DNA from: Phycisphaerales bacterium
Lineage (GTDB): Bacteria; Planctomycetota; Phycisphaerae; Phycisphaerales; SM1A02
DNA length: 64,000 nt
Assembly: GCA_029268515.1 (NCBI GenBank)
Contig: JAQWNP010000014.1
Coordinates: 62,001-126,000 of the forward strand
Reading direction: 5' to 3'
Positions 49,143-56,289 of the stretch are shown piece by piece. The translations under genes and the position numbers were made by a program. Under the pieces are notes generated by a model. That model was not told where the DNA came from and searched no databases. It worked only from the letters and a program-made list of their open reading frames with translations. Numbering within the stretch: position 1 is the first letter of the stretch; each line of letters begins with the position of its first letter.

Positions 49143-51983
49143 ATGGCAGCAGGAAGTCCAACGGTGGGACGCAAGCCGACTGGAGCTCGTCGGAAATACG
49201 TGCCAGTGGTTGGGCCGCGGCTGCGGGTCGTCCTTATGGCCATCTTTGCGCTCTTTGCGCTCCTGGCAGTCAATTCTGTGTATTTAGTCAGTGTTTCAGT
49301 TCTGGGTTGGACAACAGGGCAGTCCTACGAGAATTGGTTCTACCTGATTATGTTCCTGGTCCACCTGATCCTGGGTTTGATCATTGTGGTGCCGGTGATT
49401 GTCTTTGGGCTCATTCACATGAAGAATGCTCGCAATCGCCCCAATCGTAGGGCGGTCCGAGCTGGTTACGCGTTGTTTGCGACAGCGCTGTTGCTTCTGA
49501 TCAGTGGGATTGTGCTCATGCGGATCGATGGCGTCATTGTCATCAAGAATCCCACTATTCGCGCTGTGGCCTATTGGGCTCATGTCATTTCACCGCTGGC
49601 GGTTGTTTGGCTCTTTACGTTACATCGTCTTGCGGGTCGTGGAATTCGCTGGAGGGTCGGTGGCGTTGTGGCTGCCGTTGCGGCGTGTTTTGCTGTACTG
49701 GTGTTGATCTTTCAGGCACAGGATCCGCGCGCTTGGAATGTTGAGGGAAATCCTGACGGAGATCAGTACTTCTTCCCGTCTCTGGCTCGAACCGTGAGCG
49801 GCGACTTTATTCATGAAGAAGTACTTCAGAATGATGAATATTGTTTGGAATGTCATGCTGATGTTCATGATGCGTGGTCGCATAGTGCTCATCGATTTAG
49901 CTCGTTTAATAATCCGGCCTACTTATTCTCAGTTCGGCAAACTCGTGAGCATATGCTCGAACGTGATGGCACGGTCAATGGCTCCCGCTTTTGTGCCGGT
50001 TGTCATGATCCTGTGCCTTTCTTTTCGGGGTCGTTTAACGATCCAAACTACGACGATGAAAACGATCCAACCTCTCAAGCGGGTATCACATGTACAGTCT
50101 GTCATAGCATTTCTCATGTGAACTCTGTGCAAGGTAATGCTGACTATACGATCGACGAACCTGTTCACTACCCCTTCGCAACGTCCAAGAATAGTTTTCT
50201 ACAATGGGTCAATAGGCAGTTAATTAAAGCCAAGCCCGCATTTCATAAAAAGACATTTCTTAAGCCATTGCATAGCTCGACGGAGTTTTGTGGCACCTGT
50301 CATAAAGTGCACTTGCCGCCTGAAGTCAATGACTACAAATGGCTGCGTGGGCAGAACCACTACGATGCCTTTTATCTCAGTGGTGTCTCAGGCCAGGGTG
50401 TTTCCAGTTTCTATTATCCACAGGTCGCGGAGACCAACTGTAATAGCTGTCATATGCCTTTGGTAGCCTCAGATGACTTTGGTGCACGGCCAGATCGAGA
50501 TGAATCAGGTGAGATGAAGGTGCATGACCACATGTTCCCCTCAGCGAACACCGCTATTCCTGCAATGATTGCAGCGCGGGATCCGCAGGGACTGGAGATG
50601 CGTGACCCTGATGCAGCAATAAAAGCTCATCAAGAGTTTTTAGACGGTGTATTGCGAGTGGACATCTTTGGTGTGCGAGAGAACGGCAAGATTGATGGAA
50701 AACTTGTGGCGCCCTTGCGTCCTGAAATTCCAATACTGGAGCCAGGTAGAGATTACCTCTTTGAGATTGTCATACGTACAGTCAAAATGGGTCATACATT
50801 TACACAGGGGACGGCGGACTCGAATGAAGTCTGGCTTGATGTGACGGCATCAATCGATGAAGAAGTGATTGGTCAAAGTGGTTCGCTGGATCCAGTAAAC
50901 AATGCGGTAGATCCATGGTCGCACTTCGTGAATTCGTTTGTGTTAGACCGAGAAGGAAATAGGATTAATCGGCGAAATGCTGAGGATATTTTTACTGCTC
51001 TATACAATCACCAGATACCTCCAGGGGCTGCTGATACGGTTCACTATCGTTTGCATGTTCCAGAAGATGCTACCGGCGCCATTGAATTAGATGTCAAGCT
51101 CTTGTACCGGAAGTTTGATACTGAATACATGGCGTTGATTCATGGCGATTATGATTTTCGCAATGAGTTGCCAATTACAGTTCTCGCCACTGATCGAATA
51201 ACGCTTCCGGTCGCAGGCCAGGGCGACATTGCATCTCAGGACGAGCCCTTGATTCCAACATGGCAACGATGGAATGACTATGGAATTGGCCTGCTGCGAA
51301 AGCCCGATCAAGGTCAGTTGCGTCAAGCTGAAGAAGCGTTCGAACAAGTAGAATCGCTAGGCCGTCCTGATGGGCCTATCAACTTGGCTCGTGTGTATCT
51401 CAATGAGGGGCGTGTGACAGAAGATGCACCAGCAGCGCTACAGCGGGCTAGAGATTTTGATCCACCTGCACGTGAATGGTCCCTGCTCTGGTTTAGTGGT
51501 TTGGTTAATAAGCAAAATGGGAATCTTGATGAGGCCATCAACAATTTTCAACAGATTGTCGATGGGGGATTTGAACAAGCGGCTGGCCGTGGGTTCGATT
51601 TTTCGAAAGATTACCGGATGCTCAACGAGTTGGCTGGCACACTTTATGAGCGAGCAAAGCAGGAGCGGGGTCCCGCCCGTCGAGATCAGCGGGTCAAACT
51701 TATGGACAGGGCGCTCGGTTATCTGCTCTTAGCCTTGGAATATGACCCAGAGAATGCAACAAGTCACTATCTTCTGAAGCAGATCTACACCGATCTGGGC
51801 AATGATGAACAAGCCATGGTGCATGCTGAAAAGCACGCATATTATAAGGTTGATGATAATGCGCGAGAGCAAGCGATTACTGCTGCTCGCATGAAGTATC
51901 CAGCAGCGGACCATGCGGCCGAATCAGTAGTCATCTATGACCTTGACAGAGAAACCATGAACGATGAATCAACAGGGCCTTGA
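49143..51983 (+). CDS. Membrane multiheme c-type cytochrome with C-terminal TPRs
   Basis: A 946-residue protein. The ATG at 49143 has AAGGTGA seven bases upstream. Residues 25-210 hold four or five membrane helices (VVLMAIFALFALLAVNSVYL, LIMFLVHLILGLIIVVPVIV, ALFATALLLLISGIVLM). The extracytoplasmic part has five CxxCH heme sites: CLECH (about residue 233), CAGCH (284), CTVCH (317), CGTCH (383) and CNSCH (433), with Cys-rich spacing like cytochrome c554/NrfB-type proteins. A beta-rich domain follows (ILEPGRDYLFEIVIRTVKMG, then HTFTQGTADSNEVWLDVTAS), and from about residue 710 there are TPRs (LRQAEEAFEQVESLGRPDGP, WFSGLVNKQNGNLDEAINNF). It would carry electrons across or along the periplasm. 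A CRTAC1 gene follows 21 bases downstream, suggesting a joint complex. Confidence 0.9.
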   Translation: MAAGSPTVGRKPTGARRKYVPVVGPRLRVVLMAIFALFALLAVNSVYLVSVSVLGWTTGQSYENWFYLIMFLVHLILGLIIVVPVIVFGLIHMKNARNRPNRRAVRAGYALFATALLLLISGIVLMRIDGVIVIKNPTIRAVAYWAHVISPLAVVWLFTLHRLAGRGIRWRVGGVVAAVAACFAVLVLIFQAQDPRAWNVEGNPDGDQYFFPSLARTVSGDFIHEEVLQNDEYCLECHADVHDAWSHSAHRFSSFNNPAYLFSVRQTREHMLERDGTVNGSRFCAGCHDPVPFFSGSFNDPNYDDENDPTSQAGITCTVCHSISHVNSVQGNADYTIDEPVHYPFATSKNSFLQWVNRQLIKAKPAFHKKTFLKPLHSSTEFCGTCHKVHLPPEVNDYKWLRGQNHYDAFYLSGVSGQGVSSFYYPQVAETNCNSCHMPLVASDDFGARPDRDESGEMKVHDHMFPSANTAIPAMIAARDPQGLEMRDPDAAIKAHQEFLDGVLRVDIFGVRENGKIDGKLVAPLRPEIPILEPGRDYLFEIVIRTVKMGHTFTQGTADSNEVWLDVTASIDEEVIGQSGSLDPVNNAVDPWSHFVNSFVLDREGNRINRRNAEDIFTALYNHQIPPGAADTVHYRLHVPEDATGAIELDVKLLYRKFDTEYMALIHGDYDFRNELPITVLATDRITLPVAGQGDIASQDEPLIPTWQRWNDYGIGLLRKPDQGQLRQAEEAFEQVESLGRPDGPINLARVYLNEGRVTEDAPAALQRARDFDPPAREWSLLWFSGLVNKQNGNLDEAINNFQQIVDGGFEQAAGRGFDFSKDYRMLNELAGTLYERAKQERGPARRDQRVKLMDRALGYLLLALEYDPENATSHYLLKQIYTDLGNDEQAMVHAEKHAYYKVDDNAREQAITAARMKYPAADHAAESVVIYDLDRETMNDESTGP

Positions 51984-52004
51984 GCCCTTGGGCAGAGCAC
52001 TTTC

Positions 52005-53912
52005 ATGACCAATGTCAAAAATTCTATTGACCCCAAAGAGTCATCGGCAAGAGATACCCCTGACACAGACGGCAGCCAGCAGTATGTGCCAGAAGACGAT
52101 GCCATTATTGGCACGTTTTTCTGGTGGTCACTGTCGTGCTTTATAGGTGTCGGGTTGGTTATTGTGATCGTGGTATTGGTAATCAATTTTTGGCCAGCGC
52201 CTGAAGAGATTATTCAGGACAAAGACGTTGGAGCTATCAAGCCATTAGTTGCAGATGTAACTGTTCTGCCTGAGGTTGCATTTAAAGATGTTACAGCGGC
52301 CTCTGGTATTGACTTCATACATACCAGCGGTGCTCGTGGGGAGAAATTACTTCCTGAGACAATGGGAAGTGGCGCAGCATTTTTTGATTTTGACGGCGAT
52401 GAAGACCAAGATTTATTGCTCATTAATGCTCGGCCGTGGCCCCATACACAAGGCGATTCTTCAGAAGTGCCATCAATAATGGCTCTTTATGAGAATGATG
52501 GTGCCGGCCAATTTTCAGATGTTACTGATGGCAGTGGTTTGAACGTCCCTCTTTATGGCGTTGGTGTTACTGCGGGTGACTACGACGGAGATAACCAAAT
52601 TGACATCTTTGTTTCATCTCTTGGTCAAAATGTCCTCTTTCGTAATAGAGGGAATGGTCAGTTTGAGGATGTCTCTGAACAGGCGGGTGTGTCAGGTTCA
52701 GGAGATGCATGGAGTACCAGTGGCGCCTTTGTTGACTATGACAATGATGGAGATCTCGATCTCTTTGTCACAAACTATGTGCAATGGACTGAGGAGATTG
52801 ATCGCTCCCTTCATTTTTCACTCAATGGTGTTGATCGAGCTTATGGTCCGCCAACCCTCTATAAGGGAAGCCACTCAAATCTTTATCAGAACAGCGGGGA
52901 TGGCACGTTTGTAGATGTCTCGCAGGCAGCAGGAATCCAGGTTGACAGCCCGCACGGCAGTGGTGCTATGGGAAAAGGGTTAGCCGTCATGCCAGTTGAT
53001 TATGATTTAGATGGGGATATCGATCTGATTGTTGCGAACGATACGGTTCAGAACTTTCTTTTTGATAATCAAGGGGATGGCACTTTTTTAGAACGTGGTG
53101 CTGCATCAGGATTAGCATTTGCATCAGATGGCCAGGCGACTGGAGCCATGGGTATTGACGCGGCAGATTATCGAAATGATGGGTCTTTGGGAGTTGGAAT
53201 CGGAAACTTTGCCAACGAAATGACCTCGCTGTATGTCACGCAAGGGCAAGATGGTTTCTTTGCTGATGAGGCCATTGGCGAGGGCATTGGATCGCCGACG
53301 CGGCCGCTCTTGTCATTTGGTCTTTTCTTCTTTGATTATGACCTGGATGGCCGCTTGGATCTCTTTCAGACGAATGGTCATTTGGAGGAGACGATCAATG
53401 AAGTTCAAGCAAGCCAGTTTTACCGGCAGCCAAGTCAGTTATTCTGGAACTCGGGGCCTGGCCAACGTTCGACATTCAAGATTGTGCCTGCCGAGAAAAC
53501 AGGGGATCTGGCCATTAAGACCGTCGGTCGAGCGGCTTCATATGCAGATATCGATGGGGATGGCGATCTAGATATTTTGATTACGCAGACTGGTGACCGT
53601 CCAATCTTGATGCGTAATGACCAGGAACTGGGGCACCATTGGATTCGGCTGCGTTTGGCCGGTGATGGAAAGAATCCAGATGCAATTGGTGCTCGCATTG
53701 AACTGACAGCCAATGGTGTCACTCAGCGACGTCAAGTCATGCCAACCCGAAGCTACCTCTCTCAAGTAGAGTTGCCTATTACCTTTGGCCTAGAAGATGC
53801 GGATCACATTGACTCTCTTCTGATTACATGGCCCGACGGTTATGAGCAGTTCATCGAAGGTCTGGAGATCGATCGTTTTCATGTGATCTCCAAAGAAGAG
53901 CCAGCATCATGA
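52005..53912 (+). CDS. Membrane-anchored CRTAC1-family protein (FG-GAP plus ASPIC/UnbV)
   Basis: A 635-residue protein anchored by one N-terminal helix (SLSCFIGVGLVIVIVVLVIN, about residues 45-65) rather than by a lipid. Outside it has FG-GAP/VCBS repeats (DFDGDEDQDLLLIN, DYDGDNQIDIFVSSLG, DYDNDGDLDLFVTNYV, DYDLDGDIDLIVAN, DYDLDGRLDLFQTNG, DIDGDGDLDILITQTG) and a C-terminal ASPIC/UnbV domain (AIGARIELTANGVTQRRQVM, then DHIDSLLITWPDGYEQFIEG). It shares its build with the lipoprotein at 40665. It is 21 bases downstream of the multiheme cytochrome gene and overlaps the RidA gene by ATGA. One repeat near residue 390 (DYRNDGSLGVGIGN) has a degenerate metal loop. The function is unknown. Pairing with the cytochrome suggests a redox-linked surface complex (inference). 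Confidence 0.89.
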   Translation: MTNVKNSIDPKESSARDTPDTDGSQQYVPEDDAIIGTFFWWSLSCFIGVGLVIVIVVLVINFWPAPEEIIQDKDVGAIKPLVADVTVLPEVAFKDVTAASGIDFIHTSGARGEKLLPETMGSGAAFFDFDGDEDQDLLLINARPWPHTQGDSSEVPSIMALYENDGAGQFSDVTDGSGLNVPLYGVGVTAGDYDGDNQIDIFVSSLGQNVLFRNRGNGQFEDVSEQAGVSGSGDAWSTSGAFVDYDNDGDLDLFVTNYVQWTEEIDRSLHFSLNGVDRAYGPPTLYKGSHSNLYQNSGDGTFVDVSQAAGIQVDSPHGSGAMGKGLAVMPVDYDLDGDIDLIVANDTVQNFLFDNQGDGTFLERGAASGLAFASDGQATGAMGIDAADYRNDGSLGVGIGNFANEMTSLYVTQGQDGFFADEAIGEGIGSPTRPLLSFGLFFFDYDLDGRLDLFQTNGHLEETINEVQASQFYRQPSQLFWNSGPGQRSTFKIVPAEKTGDLAIKTVGRAASYADIDGDGDLDILITQTGDRPILMRNDQELGHHWIRLRLAGDGKNPDAIGARIELTANGVTQRRQVMPTRSYLSQVELPITFGLEDADHIDSLLITWPDGYEQFIEGLEIDRFHVISKEEPAS

Positions 53913-54298
53913 AGGACCGGCAGTACATTTCATCTGGTACACCTTGGGAAGAACAGGTCGGATACTCGCGGGCGATTCGTGTTGGCCATATGGTCTTTGT
54001 TACCGGTACCCTTGCCGCTGATGAGCATGGTCAAGTGTATGCCCCAGGCGATGCGTTTGAGCAGACTTGCTATGCACTAAGAAAAATTGAATCAGCCCTG
54101 ACTGAGGCTGGAAGTTGTTTAAAAGATGTTGTGCGAACACGAATCTACATCACCGATATGGCTTACGCAGATGAAGTGGGGCGGGCTCACAAAGAATTGC
54201 TGGGTGATATTCGGCCAGCCACAACAATGGTCTGTGTAAGCGGGCTCTGGGGAGAGGGCAGTGTGGTTGAGATCGAGGTTGATTCGGTGATTAGCTAA
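53909..54298 (+). CDS. ridA: RidA-family (YjgF/YER057c/UK114) protein
   Basis: RidA-type enamine/imine deaminases remove reactive 2-aminoacrylate and similar intermediates of amino-acid metabolism. The 129-residue protein has the fold's landmarks: SGTPWEEQVGYSRAIRVGHM at the start, VFVTGTLAADEHGQVYAPGD, LTEAGSCLKDVVRTRIYITD with the conserved Arg that binds the substrate carboxylate, and the C-terminal TTMVCVSGLW, VVEIEVDSVIS. The Glu in VEIEV is the expected final active-site acid. Its start overlaps the CRTAC1 stop (ATGA). The last 46 bases of the gene, plus 24 bases beyond it, are duplicated at 55592-55661 on the far side of the LOV gene. Confidence 0.92.
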   Translation: MKDRQYISSGTPWEEQVGYSRAIRVGHMVFVTGTLAADEHGQVYAPGDAFEQTCYALRKIESALTEAGSCLKDVVRTRIYITDMAYADEVGRAHKELLGDIRPATTMVCVSGLWGEGSVVEIEVDSVIS

Positions 54299-54322
54299 GC
54301 GAATGCACTACGAACTCGTCAC
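54253..54322 (+). repeat. 70-bp imperfect direct repeat, left copy
   Basis: This copy covers the last 46 bases of ridA (through its TAA at 54296-54298) and 24 more bases. Those include a minus-strand match to the final codons of ytoQ (Val-Thr-Ser-Ser-stop). It matches 55592-55661 at 64 of 70 positions without gaps, and five of the six differences are transitions. Similarity stops sharply at both ends. The LOV/SpoIIE gene lies between the copies, so the pair marks the borders of a 1269-base insertion (54323-55591). Confidence 0.9.
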
Positions 54323-54347
54323 CTCCTGGAAGAAGGGGGATGACATG

Positions 54348-55559
54348 TCAACAACTGTCCTTCCCAATTTGTATCCCCAAGATGGAAACATCATCATCAT
54401 TTTTATTGTTGCTGGCCGTCTGGAGAACTGCTTGCATCGTTTCATCGATACTTGCTTGTAAAGTGATCGCACGGTGACGTATCAATTCTGCCATAAGACG
54501 CTTCATCCCAAACATCTCGCCGTTGGTATCTGCCTGTTCAATCGCACCATCGCTGTAGAGGTAGATGCGGTCGCCATGCTGATAAGAAATTTCCTGCAAA
54601 TGGTAATTGGGGTCCGGTACGATTCCAACCGGAAAGCCGGTGGACTTGATTTCTATCGCCTCATTGTTCCGTACCAGGATCGGTGCTGGATGGCCGGCGG
54701 AAACAAATTGCAACGTTTGGTTGTTTGGGTTCAGCACCGCATAGCAACAGGTGAAAAATTTCGAAAAATCTCGATTCATTTGAAATGATTGGTTCAATTG
54801 TTCCACCGCGGCGACCGGATTTTGGCGCAATTCCAACGGCATTCTGGACAGCCAGCAACTTAAGGTCGTGGACAAAAGAGCGGCTGCAACGCCATGCCCG
54901 CAGACATCTAAAAGGTAAAAAGCAAACTGGTTGTTTTTCATTGTCAGCACATCCAGAATGTCACCGGCCAATTCGTCACAGGGTCGGAACGCCCAAGCAA
55001 CCTGGATGTCGTCGAGTTGCGGAATGGAAGTTGGCAAAAGAGCCTGCTGGATTTTGGCCGCTGCCATAAGCTCATTTTTCATGCGAAGATTGGCTGCAGC
55101 AAGGCTGGCATTGGATTCAATGAGGTTTTGCTCTGCCCGTCGGCGACGACTCACATCTGATTGAACTCCAATCAAATGAGTCGTTCTTCCGGAGGAATCC
55201 CGAATAGGCGTAATAGACAGACGGTTCCAAAACGGGGTTCCGTCCTTGCGATAGTTGATCAGTTCGACTTCGCAATTACGATCTTCCTCAATCGCATTGC
55301 GTATTGCCCGAACCGCATCTGGATCTGTTTTAGGCCCCTGAAGAAATCGACAGTTGGAACCCAAAGTTTCCTCCACGCTGTACCCTGTCAGGCGTGAGAA
55401 ACCCTCATTGATGTAAATCAGTGGCCGGTCTTCAGCCAGGGCGTCGGCAATGGTAATTCCCTCTGCTGCGGCATCAAAAGCGCGGTCTTTTAAAAGCAGT
55501 TGCTCCATGACGTTTTTGTCACTCAAGGCGGAACGCAATGGGTGGTTTTCAGGAGGCAT
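54348..55559 (-). CDS. LOV-domain blue-light receptor fused to SpoIIE/PP2C phosphatase
   Basis: A 403-residue cytoplasmic protein. Residues 25-137 are a PAS domain of the LOV class: GSNCRFLQG carries the photo-adduct Cys70, and the flavin contacts Arg71, Gln74, Asn102 and Asn112 (INYRKDGTPFWN) and Gln133 (GVQSD) are all present, so light-dependent FMN adduct formation is expected. A helical linker (AAANLRMKNELMAAAKIQQA) leads to a SpoIIE-type PP2C domain with the metal Asp residues in LAGDILDV, LDVCGHGVAAALL, YSDGAIEQAD and NKNDDDVSIL. This resembles RsbU-like phosphatases that dephosphorylate RsbV-type STAS proteins. A STAS/kinase pair lies at 10739-11591. The gene sits alone between 70-bp direct repeats and is convergent with ridA. 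CCGGAAAAG precedes the ATG. Confidence 0.93.
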   Translation of the reverse strand: MPPENHPLRSALSDKNVMEQLLLKDRAFDAAAEGITIADALAEDRPLIYINEGFSRLTGYSVEETLGSNCRFLQGPKTDPDAVRAIRNAIEEDRNCEVELINYRKDGTPFWNRLSITPIRDSSGRTTHLIGVQSDVSRRRRAEQNLIESNASLAAANLRMKNELMAAAKIQQALLPTSIPQLDDIQVAWAFRPCDELAGDILDVLTMKNNQFAFYLLDVCGHGVAAALLSTTLSCWLSRMPLELRQNPVAAVEQLNQSFQMNRDFSKFFTCCYAVLNPNNQTLQFVSAGHPAPILVRNNEAIEIKSTGFPVGIVPDPNYHLQEISYQHGDRIYLYSDGAIEQADTNGEMFGMKRLMAELIRHRAITLQASIDETMQAVLQTASNNKNDDDVSILGIQIGKDSC

Positions 55560-55591
55560 GTTGGCTTTTCCGGTAACACATTGAATGGTCC

Positions 55592-55661
55592 AGAGGGTAG
55601 TTTGGTTGAGATTGAGGTTGATTCGATGATCAGCTAAGCGAATACACTACGAACTCGTCAC
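55592..55661 (+). repeat. 70-bp imperfect direct repeat, right copy (ridA 3' relic)
   Basis: This copy reads as the last residues of a RidA protein (GSLVEIEVDSMIS, then TAA), differing from the intact gene by two conservative changes, and runs into the true 3' end of ytoQ. No ridA coding sequence lies before 55592. The copy therefore either regenerated the ridA end during insertion or is what is left of a duplicated ridA gene. It matches 54253-54322 at 64 of 70 positions. Confidence 0.9.
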
Positions 55662-56090
55662 ATATTTGAGAATTTTGACGACTTGCTCAGGGGTTCTGGC
55701 GACCGCTAAAGCGGCAGCATCGACTTCCTTGAGTGCGTGATCGTGTTCTTCTGGATGGAGGGTAATGATCGTTTTACCCTTCGCAGCGGCATAGCCAGCA
55801 TCAAAAGCTGCATTCCACTGTCTGTATTGCTCACCAAACCGTATGACCACAACGTCTGCATGATCAATCATTTTGCGTGTACGCATCGCATTGATTTTAG
55901 CCGCCTTGTGATCTTTCCAGAATGTTTGTGTTTCAGTGCCGAGCGTTGCTTCGCCGCAGTTATCACTCGCTTCGTGATCAGTGACAGGCGTGCATACATC
56001 GATGGGTAGCTTTAGGCTGTTGATGCCATCAAAGATCACATTGCGCCACGATGTATGGATCTCGCCAGAGAGGTAGATAGTCCAATTCAT
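55647..56090 (-). CDS. ytoQ: YtoQ-family protein
   Basis: A 147-residue protein of the YtoQ family, related in fold to nucleoside 2-deoxyribosyltransferases. The sequence follows the family closely: MNWTIYLSGEIHTSWRNVIF, then TPVTDHEASDNCGEATLG, FWKDHKAAKINAMRTRKMID, ADVVVIRFGEQYRQWNAAFD, AGYAAAKGKTIITLH and TPEQVVKILKYVTSS. The biochemical role is not established. Its 3' end faces ridA and the LOV gene. The final four codons are inside the right 70-bp repeat, and a copy of them is seen beside ridA at 54308-54322. This suggests that ridA and ytoQ were once direct convergent neighbours before the LOV gene entered. Confidence 0.9.
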   Translation of the reverse strand: MNWTIYLSGEIHTSWRNVIFDGINSLKLPIDVCTPVTDHEASDNCGEATLGTETQTFWKDHKAAKINAMRTRKMIDHADVVVIRFGEQYRQWNAAFDAGYAAAKGKTIITLHPEEHDHALKEVDAAALAVARTPEQVVKILKYVTSS

Positions 56091-56191
56091 GAACTGATTG
56101 TAGTGACTCTGTCTACTTCTGAGCAGGGGTACTGCTCGCTATTTGAGTTGAGTTCATCGATCCATCGTCTGGCTGTATTCAATTGTCGAGT

Positions 56192-56230
56192 GCAAAAAGA
56201 AAACCCCCCGACCAGAAGGCCGGGGGGTTT
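56192..56230 (-). terminator. Rho-independent terminator for the minus-strand dockerin gene
   Basis: On the minus strand a 10-bp stem (AAACCCCCCG at 56201-56210 paired with CGGGGGGTTT at 56221-56230) encloses a small extended loop. It is followed by TCTTTTTGC, a U-rich tail. It lies 60 bases after the stop of the gene at 56290-58719. The plus-strand reading gives a weaker tail (TTTGTTATC), so the minus orientation is preferred. Confidence 0.88.
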
Positions 56231-56289
56231 GTTATCTCTCTTACGAGAGCCCTACTCCAGAAGGAGTAAGGAATCGGTACAGCGATTGC

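Noticed and set aside
54323-55591. The LOV insert as an insertion sequence or integron cassette
   Set aside because: It has no transposase, integrase, terminal inverted repeats or attC-like hairpin, and the flanking duplication is 70 bp, too long for a transposition target duplication.
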